Source: Caballeronia cordobensis (lineage in GTDB: Bacteria > Pseudomonadota > Gammaproteobacteria > Burkholderiales > Burkholderiaceae). Taken from it: a DNA stretch of 64,000 nt. The translations under genes and the position numbers were made by a program. Below the pieces are notes generated by a model that saw nothing but the letters and a program-made list of their open reading frames with translations, did no database searches and had not been told where the DNA came from. The stretch spans positions 40,589-104,588 of the forward strand of contig NZ_FCNY02000025.1 in NCBI RefSeq assembly GCF_001544575.2, read 5' to 3'. Below are positions 7,861 to 16,359 of this stretch, one piece after another (the first letter of the stretch is position 1; the number at the start of each line of letters is the position of its first letter).

Positions 7861-10269
7861 TTACTGCCCCTTGAACAGATTCATGATGTCCTGCTTTTCC
7901 TGTTCGCCGACTTCGGGCGCGGGAGCCGTCACGCCGGATACCCCGTCCTGCGGCGGCGCCTGACTCACGCCGATCGTCGCGACGAAGCCGTGGCCCGGCG
8001 TCATGTCGTCGTAATACAGTTCGCTGCCGAGCGAGGCGATATCGGGCGGCATCATCGGCTTGTATTCGGGCACACCCTTCAACGCGCGGCCCATGTAATC
8101 CATCCACACCGGCAGCGCGAGACCGCCGCCCGTTTCCTTGTCGCCGAGACTGCGCGGGTTGTCGTAGCCGATCCACGCGATCGCCACCAGCGTGCGCTGA
8201 TAACCGGCGAACCATGCATCGCGCGAATCGTTCGTCGTACCGGTCTTGCCGGCGAGGTCGCCGCGCTTCAACTGATTCGTCTTCGCGCCGGTGCCGTGCT
8301 GCGCGACGCTCTGCAACAGGCTGTTCATGACGAACGCGTTGCGCGGCGTGATCGCGAGCGGCGCGCTTTGCTGGGCGACGAGCGGCTGCGGATGCGAGAC
8401 GACGCGGCCATACGGATCGGTAATGTCGGCGATCAGATACGGATTCACGCGATAACCGCCGTTCGCGAACACCGCATAGCCGGCCGCCATTTGCAGCGGC
8501 GTGACGAGACCGGCGCCGAGCGCCATCGGCAGATAGGCGGGGTGACGGTCCGCGTCGAAGCCGAAGCGCGTGATGTACTGCTGCGCGTACTTCGTGCCGA
8601 TATGGTTCAGGATGCGGATCGACACCATGTTCTTCGAGCGCTGCAGGGCCGAACGCATGCTCATCGGGCCATCGAAGCCGCCGCCGTAGTTCTTCGGCTC
8701 CCACGCCTGCCCGCCGGTCTCGGCGGCGCTGAAGAAGAGCGGCCCGTCGTTGATGATGGTCGCCGGCGAAAGTCCCTTTTCGAGCGACGCCGAATAGATG
8801 AACGGCTTGAAGCTCGATCCCGGCTGACGCCACGCCTGCGTGACGTGATTGAACTTGTTCTTGTTGAAGTCGAAGCCGCCGACGAGCGCGCGGATCGCGC
8901 CGTCCTGCGGGACCATCGAAATGAACGCGCCTTCGACTTGCGGCAGTTGCGTGATGACCCAGTCGCCGCCGTCGTCCTTCATGAGACGCACGATCGCGCC
9001 GGGGCGAATGCGCGCGTTCGGCTGCGCTTTCGTACTGAGCGCGAACTGCACGAAGCGCAGATCGTTGCCGGCAATCGTCGCCGTATTGCCGTCGATGAAG
9101 CTCGCCTTCACTTCCTTCGGGCTTGCCGACGTCACCACCGCCGCGACGATCTCGCCGTTGTCGGGATGCTCGGCGAGCGCGTCGTCGATGGCTTGCTCGC
9201 GGTCGTCGGCATCCGCCGGCAGATCGATATAGCCTTCCGGCCCGCGATAGCCATGCCGGTGCTCGTAGTCCATCAAGCCTTTGCGCACCGCGCGATACGC
9301 GGCGTCCTGATCGCCGGAGTCGATCGTCGTCACGACGTTCAGGCCGCGCGTGTACGCTTCTTCGCGATACTGCGCGTACATCATCTGGCGCACCATTTCC
9401 GCGACGTACTCCGCGTGCACGCTGAACTCGCGGCCCTGTCCCTTCACGACGAGCGCCTGTTTCACCGCCTGCTCGTACTGGTCCTGCGTGATGAAATTCA
9501 GCTCGCGCATGCGTTGCAGGATGTACTCCTGCCGCACCTTCGCGCGTTTCGGATTGACGACCGGGTTATACGCGGAAGGCGCTTTCGGCAGGCCCGCGAG
9601 CATCGCGGCTTCGGCGAGCGAAACGTCCTTCAGATCCTTGCCGAAATAAACGCGCGCGGCGCTCGCGAAGCCGTAGGCGCGCTGCCCGAGATAGATCTGA
9701 TTCATATAGACCTCGAGAATCTGATCTTTCGTCAGCGCGCGCTCGATCTTGTACGCCAGCAGCATCTCGTAAATCTTGCGCGTGTAGGTCTTTTCGCTCG
9801 ACAGGAAGAAGTTGCGCGCGACCTGCATCGTGATCGTGCTCGCGCCCTGCGAGGCGTGGCCGTTGGTCAGCGCGACCGAGCCCGCGCGCAGGATGCCGGT
9901 GAGATCGACGCCGCCGTGATCGTAAAAGCGCGCGTCTTCGATCGCGAGGACCGCTTTTTTCAGATGATCGGGCACGTCCTGAATGCGCACGACGCTGCGG
10001 CGCTCCTCGCCGAATTCGCCGATCAGAACGTGATCGGCCGTATAGATGCGCAGCGGCACCTTCGGCTTGTAGTCCGTGAGCGCCTCCAGCGAAGGCAGGT
10101 TCGGCATCGCGACGACGAGCGCGTAGCCGAGCACGAGACCCGCGCAGACGACGAGGGCGAATACGCTGACGAAAAATGCGAGGAGAAGCCGCGCCCACCA
10201 CGGGCGCTTGGCTTTCTTCTGCCCTTCGGGCGGCGTGGACGGCGGGTTGGTCGGGGAAGAGGATTGCAT
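7861..10269 (-). CDS. mrcA: Penicillin-binding protein 1A, bifunctional class A PBP
   Basis: The enzyme polymerises and cross-links peptidoglycan at the outer face of the inner membrane. The 802-residue protein has a cytoplasmic tail, a membrane anchor at about 26-54, a GT51 glycosyltransferase domain with its catalytic Glu at about E111 (IEDARFYDHGG), an OB-like insert, and a transpeptidase domain with SSFK (Ser485, Lys488), an SKN box and KTG (K675). The start is placed at MQSSSPTN, where the complement reads GGTGGT upstream. Extending to the next start adds 44 residues without family character. It is divergent from the pil cluster, as is mrcA from hofM in enterics. Confidence 0.96.
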   Translation of the reverse strand: MQSSSPTNPPSTPPEGQKKAKRPWWARLLLAFFVSVFALVVCAGLVLGYALVVAMPNLPSLEALTDYKPKVPLRIYTADHVLIGEFGEERRSVVRIQDVPDHLKKAVLAIEDARFYDHGGVDLTGILRAGSVALTNGHASQGASTITMQVARNFFLSSEKTYTRKIYEMLLAYKIERALTKDQILEVYMNQIYLGQRAYGFASAARVYFGKDLKDVSLAEAAMLAGLPKAPSAYNPVVNPKRAKVRQEYILQRMRELNFITQDQYEQAVKQALVVKGQGREFSVHAEYVAEMVRQMMYAQYREEAYTRGLNVVTTIDSGDQDAAYRAVRKGLMDYEHRHGYRGPEGYIDLPADADDREQAIDDALAEHPDNGEIVAAVVTSASPKEVKASFIDGNTATIAGNDLRFVQFALSTKAQPNARIRPGAIVRLMKDDGGDWVITQLPQVEGAFISMVPQDGAIRALVGGFDFNKNKFNHVTQAWRQPGSSFKPFIYSASLEKGLSPATIINDGPLFFSAAETGGQAWEPKNYGGGFDGPMSMRSALQRSKNMVSIRILNHIGTKYAQQYITRFGFDADRHPAYLPMALGAGLVTPLQMAAGYAVFANGGYRVNPYLIADITDPYGRVVSHPQPLVAQQSAPLAITPRNAFVMNSLLQSVAQHGTGAKTNQLKRGDLAGKTGTTNDSRDAWFAGYQRTLVAIAWIGYDNPRSLGDKETGGGLALPVWMDYMGRALKGVPEYKPMMPPDIASLGSELYYDDMTPGHGFVATIGVSQAPPQDGVSGVTAPAPEVGEQEKQDIMNLFKGQ

Positions 10270-10293
10270 AGCACCACCAAAAACAATCTCGCG

Positions 10294-10299
10294 ATTATA
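10294..10299 (-). promoter_or_regulatory. Possible -10 element for mrcA
   Basis: The minus strand reads TATAAT here, 24 bases upstream of the mrcA start. No convincing -35 is visible at 16-18 bases. The 251-base divergent region 10270-10520 otherwise shows only the pilM ribosome-binding site GGAAGGAG (10507-10514). Confidence 0.3.
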
Positions 10300-10520
10300 G
10301 CTGCCCGGGTTTAGGAGAATTCCGGTCGGGTTCTGGCGCGCGCGGCCGTCGCGCGTGCCTGCCGTTATCTTCACGATACGCGCGATCCGGCCCGCGAGCA
10401 TGCGGAACTCGCGAGCGCTGGCCGTTTGGCTGAGTGTTCGCAGCGGATCACGCTCGCGACAATTCTTTCCGATCAGGCGCCCGAACGGTTCGGTGCGCGA
10501 TTGAATGGAAGGAGTCGGTC

Positions 10521-11522
10521 ATGAGTAAGGAAAACGCGTTGCGCGGCGCGATGCTGACGGTCACGCGGCGCTATGCGGCGGGCATCGACGTGAGCGAGGA
10601 CGCCGTGCGCATCGCGGTCGTCAGCAGGCGATTGCGCGCGAATGCGACGGTGTGCGTCGAGCATCTGGAATCGGTGGCGTTGCCCTCGGGCGCGGTGATC
10701 GACGGCGATTTCGTCGATCGCGCGGCCATTGTGAGAGCGCTGCGCGAGGCCTTCGCGCGCCTGCCGGAAAGCGGCGCGTGGCGGGCGCTGCGTTGCGCGA
10801 TGGGCTTGTCCGCGTCGGCGACGCTGACGACGCGGGTTCCGCTCGCCCGCCTGATGGACGTGCACGATCACTTCGCGGGCAACATCGGCGGCGATCCGCG
10901 CGGCCTGCTCGAACCGGCCGTGCTGGCGGAGGCGGAACGCGCGACCGGCATTGAGCGCGGCGCGCTGGCGGTCGACTGGTCCGTGCGGGCCCGCGAGGAC
11001 GGCGAGGCGCAAATCGCCATCGCGGCCACGGCGCGGCGGCACGTCGAGGCGCGCGTCGAAACGGCGGCGGAAGCGGGCATTGCGCTGTCGGCCATCGACG
11101 GAGAGCCGGCCGCCGCGTTGCGCGCGATGCGCCATGCCGCTTCGACCGAACTCGACCCCGACGCGCGCTATCTCGTCTGCTGGCTGGAAAGCACTGGCTT
11201 GCACGGCTGGCTCGTCGGCTCGCGCGGCGTCGAAAACGAGATCCGCTACCCCGCGCCGGAGCATCGAAGCATCTCCGATGCGCTGCACGATCTCGTCGGC
11301 CAGGACGCGCCGCTCGATTGCATCTACGTGGGCGGGCAGATCGAATTGCTGGCGCACGCGTGCGTTCCGCTGCCCGCGCTCGGCAAGATCTTCGGCTGCC
11401 CGGCGCTGCCGTTCGAGGCCGCGCCGTATTGCAACGGCGCGCCCGACGTTTCGTCCGCAAACAAGCATTCGCCGCGTTTCGCCGTGGCGTTCGGCCTTGC
11501 TCTGCGCGAGGTGATGCAATGA
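10521..11522 (+). CDS. pilM: PilM-like (HofM) actin-fold pilus assembly protein
   Basis: PilM is a cytoplasmic actin-like ATP-binding protein that binds the N-terminus of PilN and links the type IV pilus motor to the inner-membrane platform. The 333-residue product starts with YAAGIDVSEDAVRIAVV, typical of the first nucleotide-binding strand of the family. Later it has the ASTELDPDARYLVCWLE region and a DCIYVGGQIELLA segment resembling the second phosphate loop. The ATG follows GGAAGGAG at 6 bases; upstream in-frame starts lack a binding site. Its stop overlaps the pilN start. Divergence from the family is considerable, so nucleotide binding is not proved. Confidence 0.8.
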   Translation: MSKENALRGAMLTVTRRYAAGIDVSEDAVRIAVVSRRLRANATVCVEHLESVALPSGAVIDGDFVDRAAIVRALREAFARLPESGAWRALRCAMGLSASATLTTRVPLARLMDVHDHFAGNIGGDPRGLLEPAVLAEAERATGIERGALAVDWSVRAREDGEAQIAIAATARRHVEARVETAAEAGIALSAIDGEPAAALRAMRHAASTELDPDARYLVCWLESTGLHGWLVGSRGVENEIRYPAPEHRSISDALHDLVGQDAPLDCIYVGGQIELLAHACVPLPALGKIFGCPALPFEAAPYCNGAPDVSSANKHSPRFAVAFGLALREVMQ

Positions 11523-12190
11523 ACGCGGCCATGCTCGATGGATTCAATCTGCTGCCGTATCGCGCGCGTAGACGCCGTGAGATGCGGCGTCAGCGGCTCG
11601 CGCTGCTCGGCGCGCTGAGCCTGGCCGGTTGCGCGGCCATCGGCGCCGTGGCCGGCTGGGACGCGTTCGAGCGCGCGCGGATGGACGAGCGCCGCGTGGC
11701 GCTGGAGACGTCGCTGCGCGCATCGGGCGCGCAACTCGACGAGCACGCGCGGCTCCTGCGCGCCGAAGCCGACCGGCGGCGCGGGCGCGAGGCGGCGCAG
11801 CCGCTGGCCTTGCCGCGCGCGCGTTTTCTCGCGCTCCTCGAAGCGCTGGCGGACGCGCCGCCGCAACGCGGCATCGCGCTGCAACGCGTGTCGCAGCGAA
11901 CCAACGAGGTCGAACTGGCCGCGCTCGCGCCCGATTCGCGAGCCGCCGCGCTCTGGCTCAAGCGGCTGGAGGGGCTGAGCGGCGTGCAATCGGTGGAAGT
12001 GATCGAGATGAAGCGCCGCGCAGACGCGGCCCCTTCAGGCAGACGGGTTGCCTCGACGCCCGCCGATGAGCGTCCGGCGCATTTCGAGTTCGTCGCGCTC
12101 GTGCGTTACGCGTCGGATCGTTCGCGGGATCAGGCCGCGGCGCGGCAGGCGCGGCCCCTATTGGCGACCGCGCGGGGGAGCCGGCCATGA
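11519..12190 (+). CDS. pilN: PilN-like (HofN) inner-membrane assembly protein
   Basis: The 223-residue protein begins with MLDGFNLLPYRARRRREMRRQ, the FNLLPYR-type peptide by which PilN docks into PilM. A single membrane helix follows at about 30-48, then a coiled coil rich in Arg/Glu/Ala, then a small alpha/beta domain. The gene overlaps pilM by ATGA, and the following gene overlaps its stop in the same way, so translation is probably coupled. The C-terminal tail is long and low-complexity compared with enteric HofN. Confidence 0.82.
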   Translation: MNAAMLDGFNLLPYRARRRREMRRQRLALLGALSLAGCAAIGAVAGWDAFERARMDERRVALETSLRASGAQLDEHARLLRAEADRRRGREAAQPLALPRARFLALLEALADAPPQRGIALQRVSQRTNEVELAALAPDSRAAALWLKRLEGLSGVQSVEVIEMKRRADAAPSGRRVASTPADERPAHFEFVALVRYASDRSRDQAAARQARPLLATARGSRP

Positions 12191-13056
12191 GCACGATGCT
12201 GATGAATCTCCCCGCCGGGAAGCCATCGCGCGGCGCGCACGCCATCATGCGTCCGCTCGATGAATGGTCGTGGCTTCGCACCGCGTGTGTCGCCGTCGCA
12301 TTGGGCGCGCTCGTGTTCGGCCTCGGGCTACGAGCGTGGCGCATGACCGACGCGAGCCAGCTCGAAGCGAGCCGCGCCGCGTTGACGGCGGCTCAAGCGA
12401 AGGCGCAGGACATGGGGCGCATCGCCGAAGCGCTGCCCGGGCTGCGTGCGCGGGCGGCATCGGGCCGGCTGGAGCCGGAACACTGGAGCGCCGCGGACGC
12501 GTTGCGCGCGGTGGCCGATCTCGCCGCGCAGAACGGATTGCGCGTGACGAGCATCGAGCCAGTCGCGACCCAAAGCGCCGATCCGAAAGCGCGCGAGCCG
12601 TTCCCGGAGCGCGCGCTCAAACTGCGCGCCGACGGCGCCTTCGGGGAAATGCGACGTTTCCTCGACGCGCTCGCCGGGCTGCCACGGCTCGTCGTGCCCG
12701 AGAACGTGCAGATCAGGCGGCAGGCCGCCGCGCTCGCCGTCGAAGCGACGCTGCGCATCTACGAGACACTGCCCGCCGTAGCGCCTGCCGCGACGCCACG
12801 CGCGAACGCGTTCGTGGTCGATCCCTTCGGCGGCGCGGAGGCGGCCATGCAGGGCGGCGACCTGTTGCTCGTCGGCACCTTCGTTGGACGCCGCCGCGTC
12901 ATGGCGCTGCTGCAAAGCGGCCGCGATTCCGACGCCTTCGCGCCGGGGCAAAAAATCGGCGACGAATGGCTCGGGCGCATCGTGCCGCGCGAGGTCGAAC
13001 TCGCCGGCAACGATGGCGTCGCGCGCAAGCTGAGCTTCGCGGAGGATCGCAAGTGA
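12187..13056 (+). CDS. PilO-PilP fusion, inner-membrane alignment protein
   Basis: The 289-residue protein combines two units usually made separately. Residues ~1-200 are PilO-like: a cytoplasmic tail, a membrane helix near 35-52, a coiled coil (SQLEASRAALTAAQAKAQD) and an alpha/beta domain. Residues ~208-289 are PilP-like: a VDPFGG linker, then a small beta domain with LLLVGTFVGRRRVMALL, PGQKIGDEWLGRIV and a final KLSF strand, resembling the PilP/GspC domain that contacts the secretin N-terminal region. No lipobox is present, unlike free PilP. No separate pilP lies between this gene and pilQ. The start overlaps pilN and the stop overlaps pilQ (GTGA). Domain assignment is by pattern, not by search. 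Confidence 0.7.
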   Translation: MSTMLMNLPAGKPSRGAHAIMRPLDEWSWLRTACVAVALGALVFGLGLRAWRMTDASQLEASRAALTAAQAKAQDMGRIAEALPGLRARAASGRLEPEHWSAADALRAVADLAAQNGLRVTSIEPVATQSADPKAREPFPERALKLRADGAFGEMRRFLDALAGLPRLVVPENVQIRRQAAALAVEATLRIYETLPAVAPAATPRANAFVVDPFGGAEAAMQGGDLLLVGTFVGRRRVMALLQSGRDSDAFAPGQKIGDEWLGRIVPREVELAGNDGVARKLSFAEDRK

Positions 13057-14582
13057 GCGGGTTTGCGCTGTTTTTACGAAGGGTCCTCGCGCCGGGAGCG
13101 GCGGCGCTGTTGCTTGCGCATGCGTCGCTGGCCGCCGAAAACGCCGACTCTGCCGATAACGCCATTGCGCCGCTGCCGCCGCTGCCCGCATTGCTCGATG
13201 CGCAGCCCGCGGACCAGCTCGCGATCGACCCGGCTCCGCCGCCGCCTGCGGCGCTGACCGCGGCCGGGAAGCCTGCGGCGGAAGCCGTATCGGAAGCGGC
13301 ATCGGAACCGCTCGAAGGTCCGCCGGTACCGCTGCCCAAGCCCCAACGCCTGAGCGGCGAGCAGAACGCCACCAACGACGGCAAGCCGATCACGCTCGAC
13401 CTGAAGAATGCCGACCTGAGCGCCGCGCTGCATGCGTTCGCGCGCTTCACGGGCCTGAATATCGTCGCGAGCGAGAAGGTGCGCGGACAGGTGTCGATGA
13501 ATCTCGTCGCCGTGCCGTGGCGGCGCGCCTTCGACACATTGCTCGAAGTCAACGGCCTGGCGATGGAGCAGCGCGGCAACCTGATCTGGGTCGCGCCCAT
13601 CGCGGAACTCGCCGCGCGCGAGAAGCTGCGCTTCGAGGCGCACGCGCGCGCGGCGGAACTCGAACCGCTCGCGAGCCGTACGTTCGTGCTGCGCTACGCG
13701 CGCGCGGAAGATCTCCGCAAGATGCTGACCGGCTCGGGCACTCAGCGCGTGCTGTCCAAGCGCGGATCGGCGATGGCCGATGCGCGCACGAATCTGCTCT
13801 TCGTCACCGATCTCGACGCGCGCATCCAGCAGATCGGCGAGCTGATCGCGCTGCTCGACAAGCCGATGCCGCAGGTGATGATCGAGGCGAAAATCGTCGA
13901 GGGCGAAGCGGGGCTGTCGCGCAATCTCGGCGTGAAACTGGGCGTCGCGGCGCAGGGCGATCCGGCGCGTGGGCTCGCGGGCGGCAAGGACGGTGTGGTA
14001 TACGATCTGTCGGCGGGGCCGATCAACGGCTTCGACGCGGCGACGGCCGGGCTCACGCTGTTCGTCGCGCAGGCCACGCGGCTGCTCAACATCGAACTGA
14101 GCGCGCTGGAGTCGGAAGGGCGTGGGCAGATCGTTTCGCGTCCGCGCGTCGTGACGGCGGACAGGGTGAAGTCGGTCGTCGAGCAGGGCATGGAGGTGCC
14201 GTATCAGGCGAAGGTCGGCAACGGCATGTCGGGCGTGCAGTTTCGGCGCGCAACGCTCAAACTGGAGGTCGAGCCGCAGATCACGCCGCATGGCCACGTC
14301 ATCCTCGATCTCGACATTACGAAAGACAGTCTCGGCGAGCAGACGGCGAACGGCCCGGCCATCCACACCAAGCACGTGCAGACGCGCGTGGAAGTGGAAA
14401 ACGGCGGGACGGTCGCGATCGGCGGCATTTATTCCGACGACGCGCGCGACGACGTGACCGGCGTGCCTGGATTGTCGAAACTGCCGCTGATCGGCTGGCT
14501 GTTCCGCCACGACGCGCGGCGCAGCTCGAAAAGCGAGCTCGTCATACTGATTACGCCGCATGTGCTCCCGAGCGGCGGTTGA
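13053..14582 (+). CDS. pilQ: PilQ/HofQ-type secretin
   Basis: This is an outer-membrane secretin channel for a type IV pilus or DNA-uptake system. The GTG at 13053 overlaps the previous stop and follows GGAGG at 13041-13045. It gives a signal peptide (hydrophobic ALLLAHASLAA) and a 509-residue precursor. A Pro/Ala-rich linker leads to an STN-like domain at ~109-183 (ITLDLKNADLSAALHAFARFTG), then an N1-type domain, then the secretin domain at ~266-507 with VPYQAKVG and the closing VPGLSKLPLIGWLF and ELVILITPHVL signatures. It is shorter than Pseudomonas PilQ because AMIN domains are absent, as in HofQ/ComE. No pilin or motor ATPase gene is in the window. Confidence 0.9.
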   Translation: MSGFALFLRRVLAPGAAALLLAHASLAAENADSADNAIAPLPPLPALLDAQPADQLAIDPAPPPPAALTAAGKPAAEAVSEAASEPLEGPPVPLPKPQRLSGEQNATNDGKPITLDLKNADLSAALHAFARFTGLNIVASEKVRGQVSMNLVAVPWRRAFDTLLEVNGLAMEQRGNLIWVAPIAELAAREKLRFEAHARAAELEPLASRTFVLRYARAEDLRKMLTGSGTQRVLSKRGSAMADARTNLLFVTDLDARIQQIGELIALLDKPMPQVMIEAKIVEGEAGLSRNLGVKLGVAAQGDPARGLAGGKDGVVYDLSAGPINGFDAATAGLTLFVAQATRLLNIELSALESEGRGQIVSRPRVVTADRVKSVVEQGMEVPYQAKVGNGMSGVQFRRATLKLEVEPQITPHGHVILDLDITKDSLGEQTANGPAIHTKHVQTRVEVENGGTVAIGGIYSDDARDDVTGVPGLSKLPLIGWLFRHDARRSSKSELVILITPHVLPSGG

Positions 14583-14676
14583 GGCCGGCCGCACAGGCGG
14601 CGCGACTCGACAAAGCGGGCGGTTTGCCCTTAAGCTGCCGCACGAACAAATTGCATCGAACTGGAAGGAAACCGAG

Positions 14677-15222
14677 TTGCAGGAAGGGCACGCGAACGCG
14701 AACATTTTTTTCGTCGGACTCATGGGGGCGGGTAAAACCACCGTGGGCCGCGCGGTTGCGCGCCGTCTGCAGCGCTCGTTCATCGATTCGGATCTGGAGA
14801 TCGAGGCGCGCACGGGCGCCCGCATCCCGGTGATCTGGGAACTCGAAGGCGAGGCAGGCTTTCGCCAGCGCGAGGCGAACGTCATCGACGAGCTGTCACA
14901 GCGAAACGGCATCGTGCTCGCCACAGGCGGCGGCGCGGTGCTTCGCCCGGACAACCGCGAACATCTGAAGAATCGCGGCATCGTCATCTATCTGCGCGCA
15001 AATCCGCACGATCTCTGGCAGCGCACGCGGCGCGACAAGAATCGCCCGCTGCTGCAGACCGAAGATCCGCGCGGCAAGCTCGAAGCGCTTTTCAAGACGC
15101 GCGATCCGCTTTATCACGAATGCGCGCACTTCGTCGTCGAAACGGGGCGGCCGACCGTGAACGCGCTCGTCAACATGGTCCTGATGCAACTGGAGGTGGC
15201 CGGCGTCGTCAAGCCGGCCTGA
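14677..15222 (+). CDS. aroK: Shikimate kinase
   Basis: AroK phosphorylates shikimate at the 3-hydroxyl, step five of the chorismate pathway. With TTG 14677 as start (GGAAGGA at 14663-14669) the protein has 181 residues, the family norm. It has the Walker A GLMGAGKT at 14-21, the shikimate-binding DSDLEIE and GGGAV segments, and the lid RDKNRPLL. An upstream in-frame ATG exists at 14560, but it lies inside pilQ. aroB follows after 7 bases. The secretin-aroK-aroB order matches hofQ-aroKB of enterics. Confidence 0.95.
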   Translation: MQEGHANANIFFVGLMGAGKTTVGRAVARRLQRSFIDSDLEIEARTGARIPVIWELEGEAGFRQREANVIDELSQRNGIVLATGGGAVLRPDNREHLKNRGIVIYLRANPHDLWQRTRRDKNRPLLQTEDPRGKLEALFKTRDPLYHECAHFVVETGRPTVNALVNMVLMQLEVAGVVKPA

Positions 15223-15229
15223 AGATCAC

Positions 15230-16315
15230 ATGTCCGCCATGAATACAGTCAACGTCGAACTGGGCGAGCGCGCCTATCCCATTCATATCGGTGCGGGCCT
15301 GATCGGCCGCACGGAACTTTTCGCGCCGCATATCAAGGGCGCCTCCGTGGCGATCGTCACGAATTCCACGGTCGATCCGCTTTACGGCCAACAGTTGCGC
15401 GTGGCGCTCGAACCACTCGGCAAGAAAGTGACGACGGTCGTCCTGCCCGACGGCGAAGCCTACAAGAACTGGGAAACGCTCAACACGATCTTCGATGCGC
15501 TCCTGACCGGGCGCGCCGACCGCAAGACGACGCTGATCGCGCTCGGCGGCGGCGTCGTCGGCGACATGACGGGCTTCGCGGCGGCATGCTACATGCGCGG
15601 CGTGCCTTTCATTCAGGTGCCGACCACGTTGCTTTCGCAAGTCGATTCGTCGGTCGGCGGCAAGACGGGCATCAATCATCCGCTCGGCAAGAACATGATC
15701 GGCGCGTTCTATCAGCCGCAAGCCGTAATCGCGGATATCGGCGCGCTATCCACGCTGCCCGAGCGCGAACTGGCCGCGGGCATCGCCGAAGTCATCAAGA
15801 CGGCCGCGATCAAGGACGCCGGTTTCTTCGAATGGATCGAAGCGAATATCGACGCGCTCAATCGTCTCGACGAAGACGCGCTCGCGTATGCGGTGAAGCG
15901 CTCGTGCGAGATCAAGGCGTCGGTGGTGGCGTCGGACGAGCGCGAAGGCGGGCAGCGCGCGATCCTCAATTTCGGGCACACGTTCGGCCACGCGATCGAG
16001 GCGGGCCTCGGCTACGGTGAATGGCTGCACGGCGAGGCGGTTGGCTGCGGCATGGTGATGGCGGCGGACCTGTCCGTGCGCCTCGGCAAGCTCGACGAAG
16101 CCGCGCGCCAGCGTCTCGTGCGCGTGATCGAAGCGGCGAAGCTGCCGGTCACGGCGCCCAGGCTCGGCGACGACCGCTACGTCGATCTGATGAAGGTCGA
16201 CAAGAAAGCGGAAGCCGGCGAGATCAAATTCATTCTGCTGACCCGCTTCGGCGCGACCGAGATCACGAGCGCGCCCGATCAGGCCGTGCGCGCGACGCTC
16301 GCAGCCAGCGTCTGA
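15230..16315 (+). CDS. aroB: 3-dehydroquinate synthase
   Basis: AroB cyclises DAHP to 3-dehydroquinate using NAD and a divalent metal. The 361-residue protein shows the NAD-binding PDGEAYKNWE, GGGVVGDMTGFAAA and VDSSVGGKTGINHP motifs, and the metal ligands in NFGHTFGHAIEAG and WLHGEAVG. A second ATG nine bases downstream (15239) is an equally possible start, because neither has a strong binding site. It is in one transcription unit with aroK and probably dgt. Confidence 0.97.
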   Translation: MSAMNTVNVELGERAYPIHIGAGLIGRTELFAPHIKGASVAIVTNSTVDPLYGQQLRVALEPLGKKVTTVVLPDGEAYKNWETLNTIFDALLTGRADRKTTLIALGGGVVGDMTGFAAACYMRGVPFIQVPTTLLSQVDSSVGGKTGINHPLGKNMIGAFYQPQAVIADIGALSTLPERELAAGIAEVIKTAAIKDAGFFEWIEANIDALNRLDEDALAYAVKRSCEIKASVVASDEREGGQRAILNFGHTFGHAIEAGLGYGEWLHGEAVGCGMVMAADLSVRLGKLDEAARQRLVRVIEAAKLPVTAPRLGDDRYVDLMKVDKKAEAGEIKFILLTRFGATEITSAPDQAVRATLAASV

Positions 16316-16359
16316 TCCGCGCAAGCGGCGGCCAGAACCACGACGAAGCGGAGCAGCCG

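Noticed and set aside
7714..10314. 866-residue open frame opposite mrcA
   Set aside because: mrcA on the minus strand has all catalytic motifs. The opposite frame is Arg/Ala-rich without motifs.
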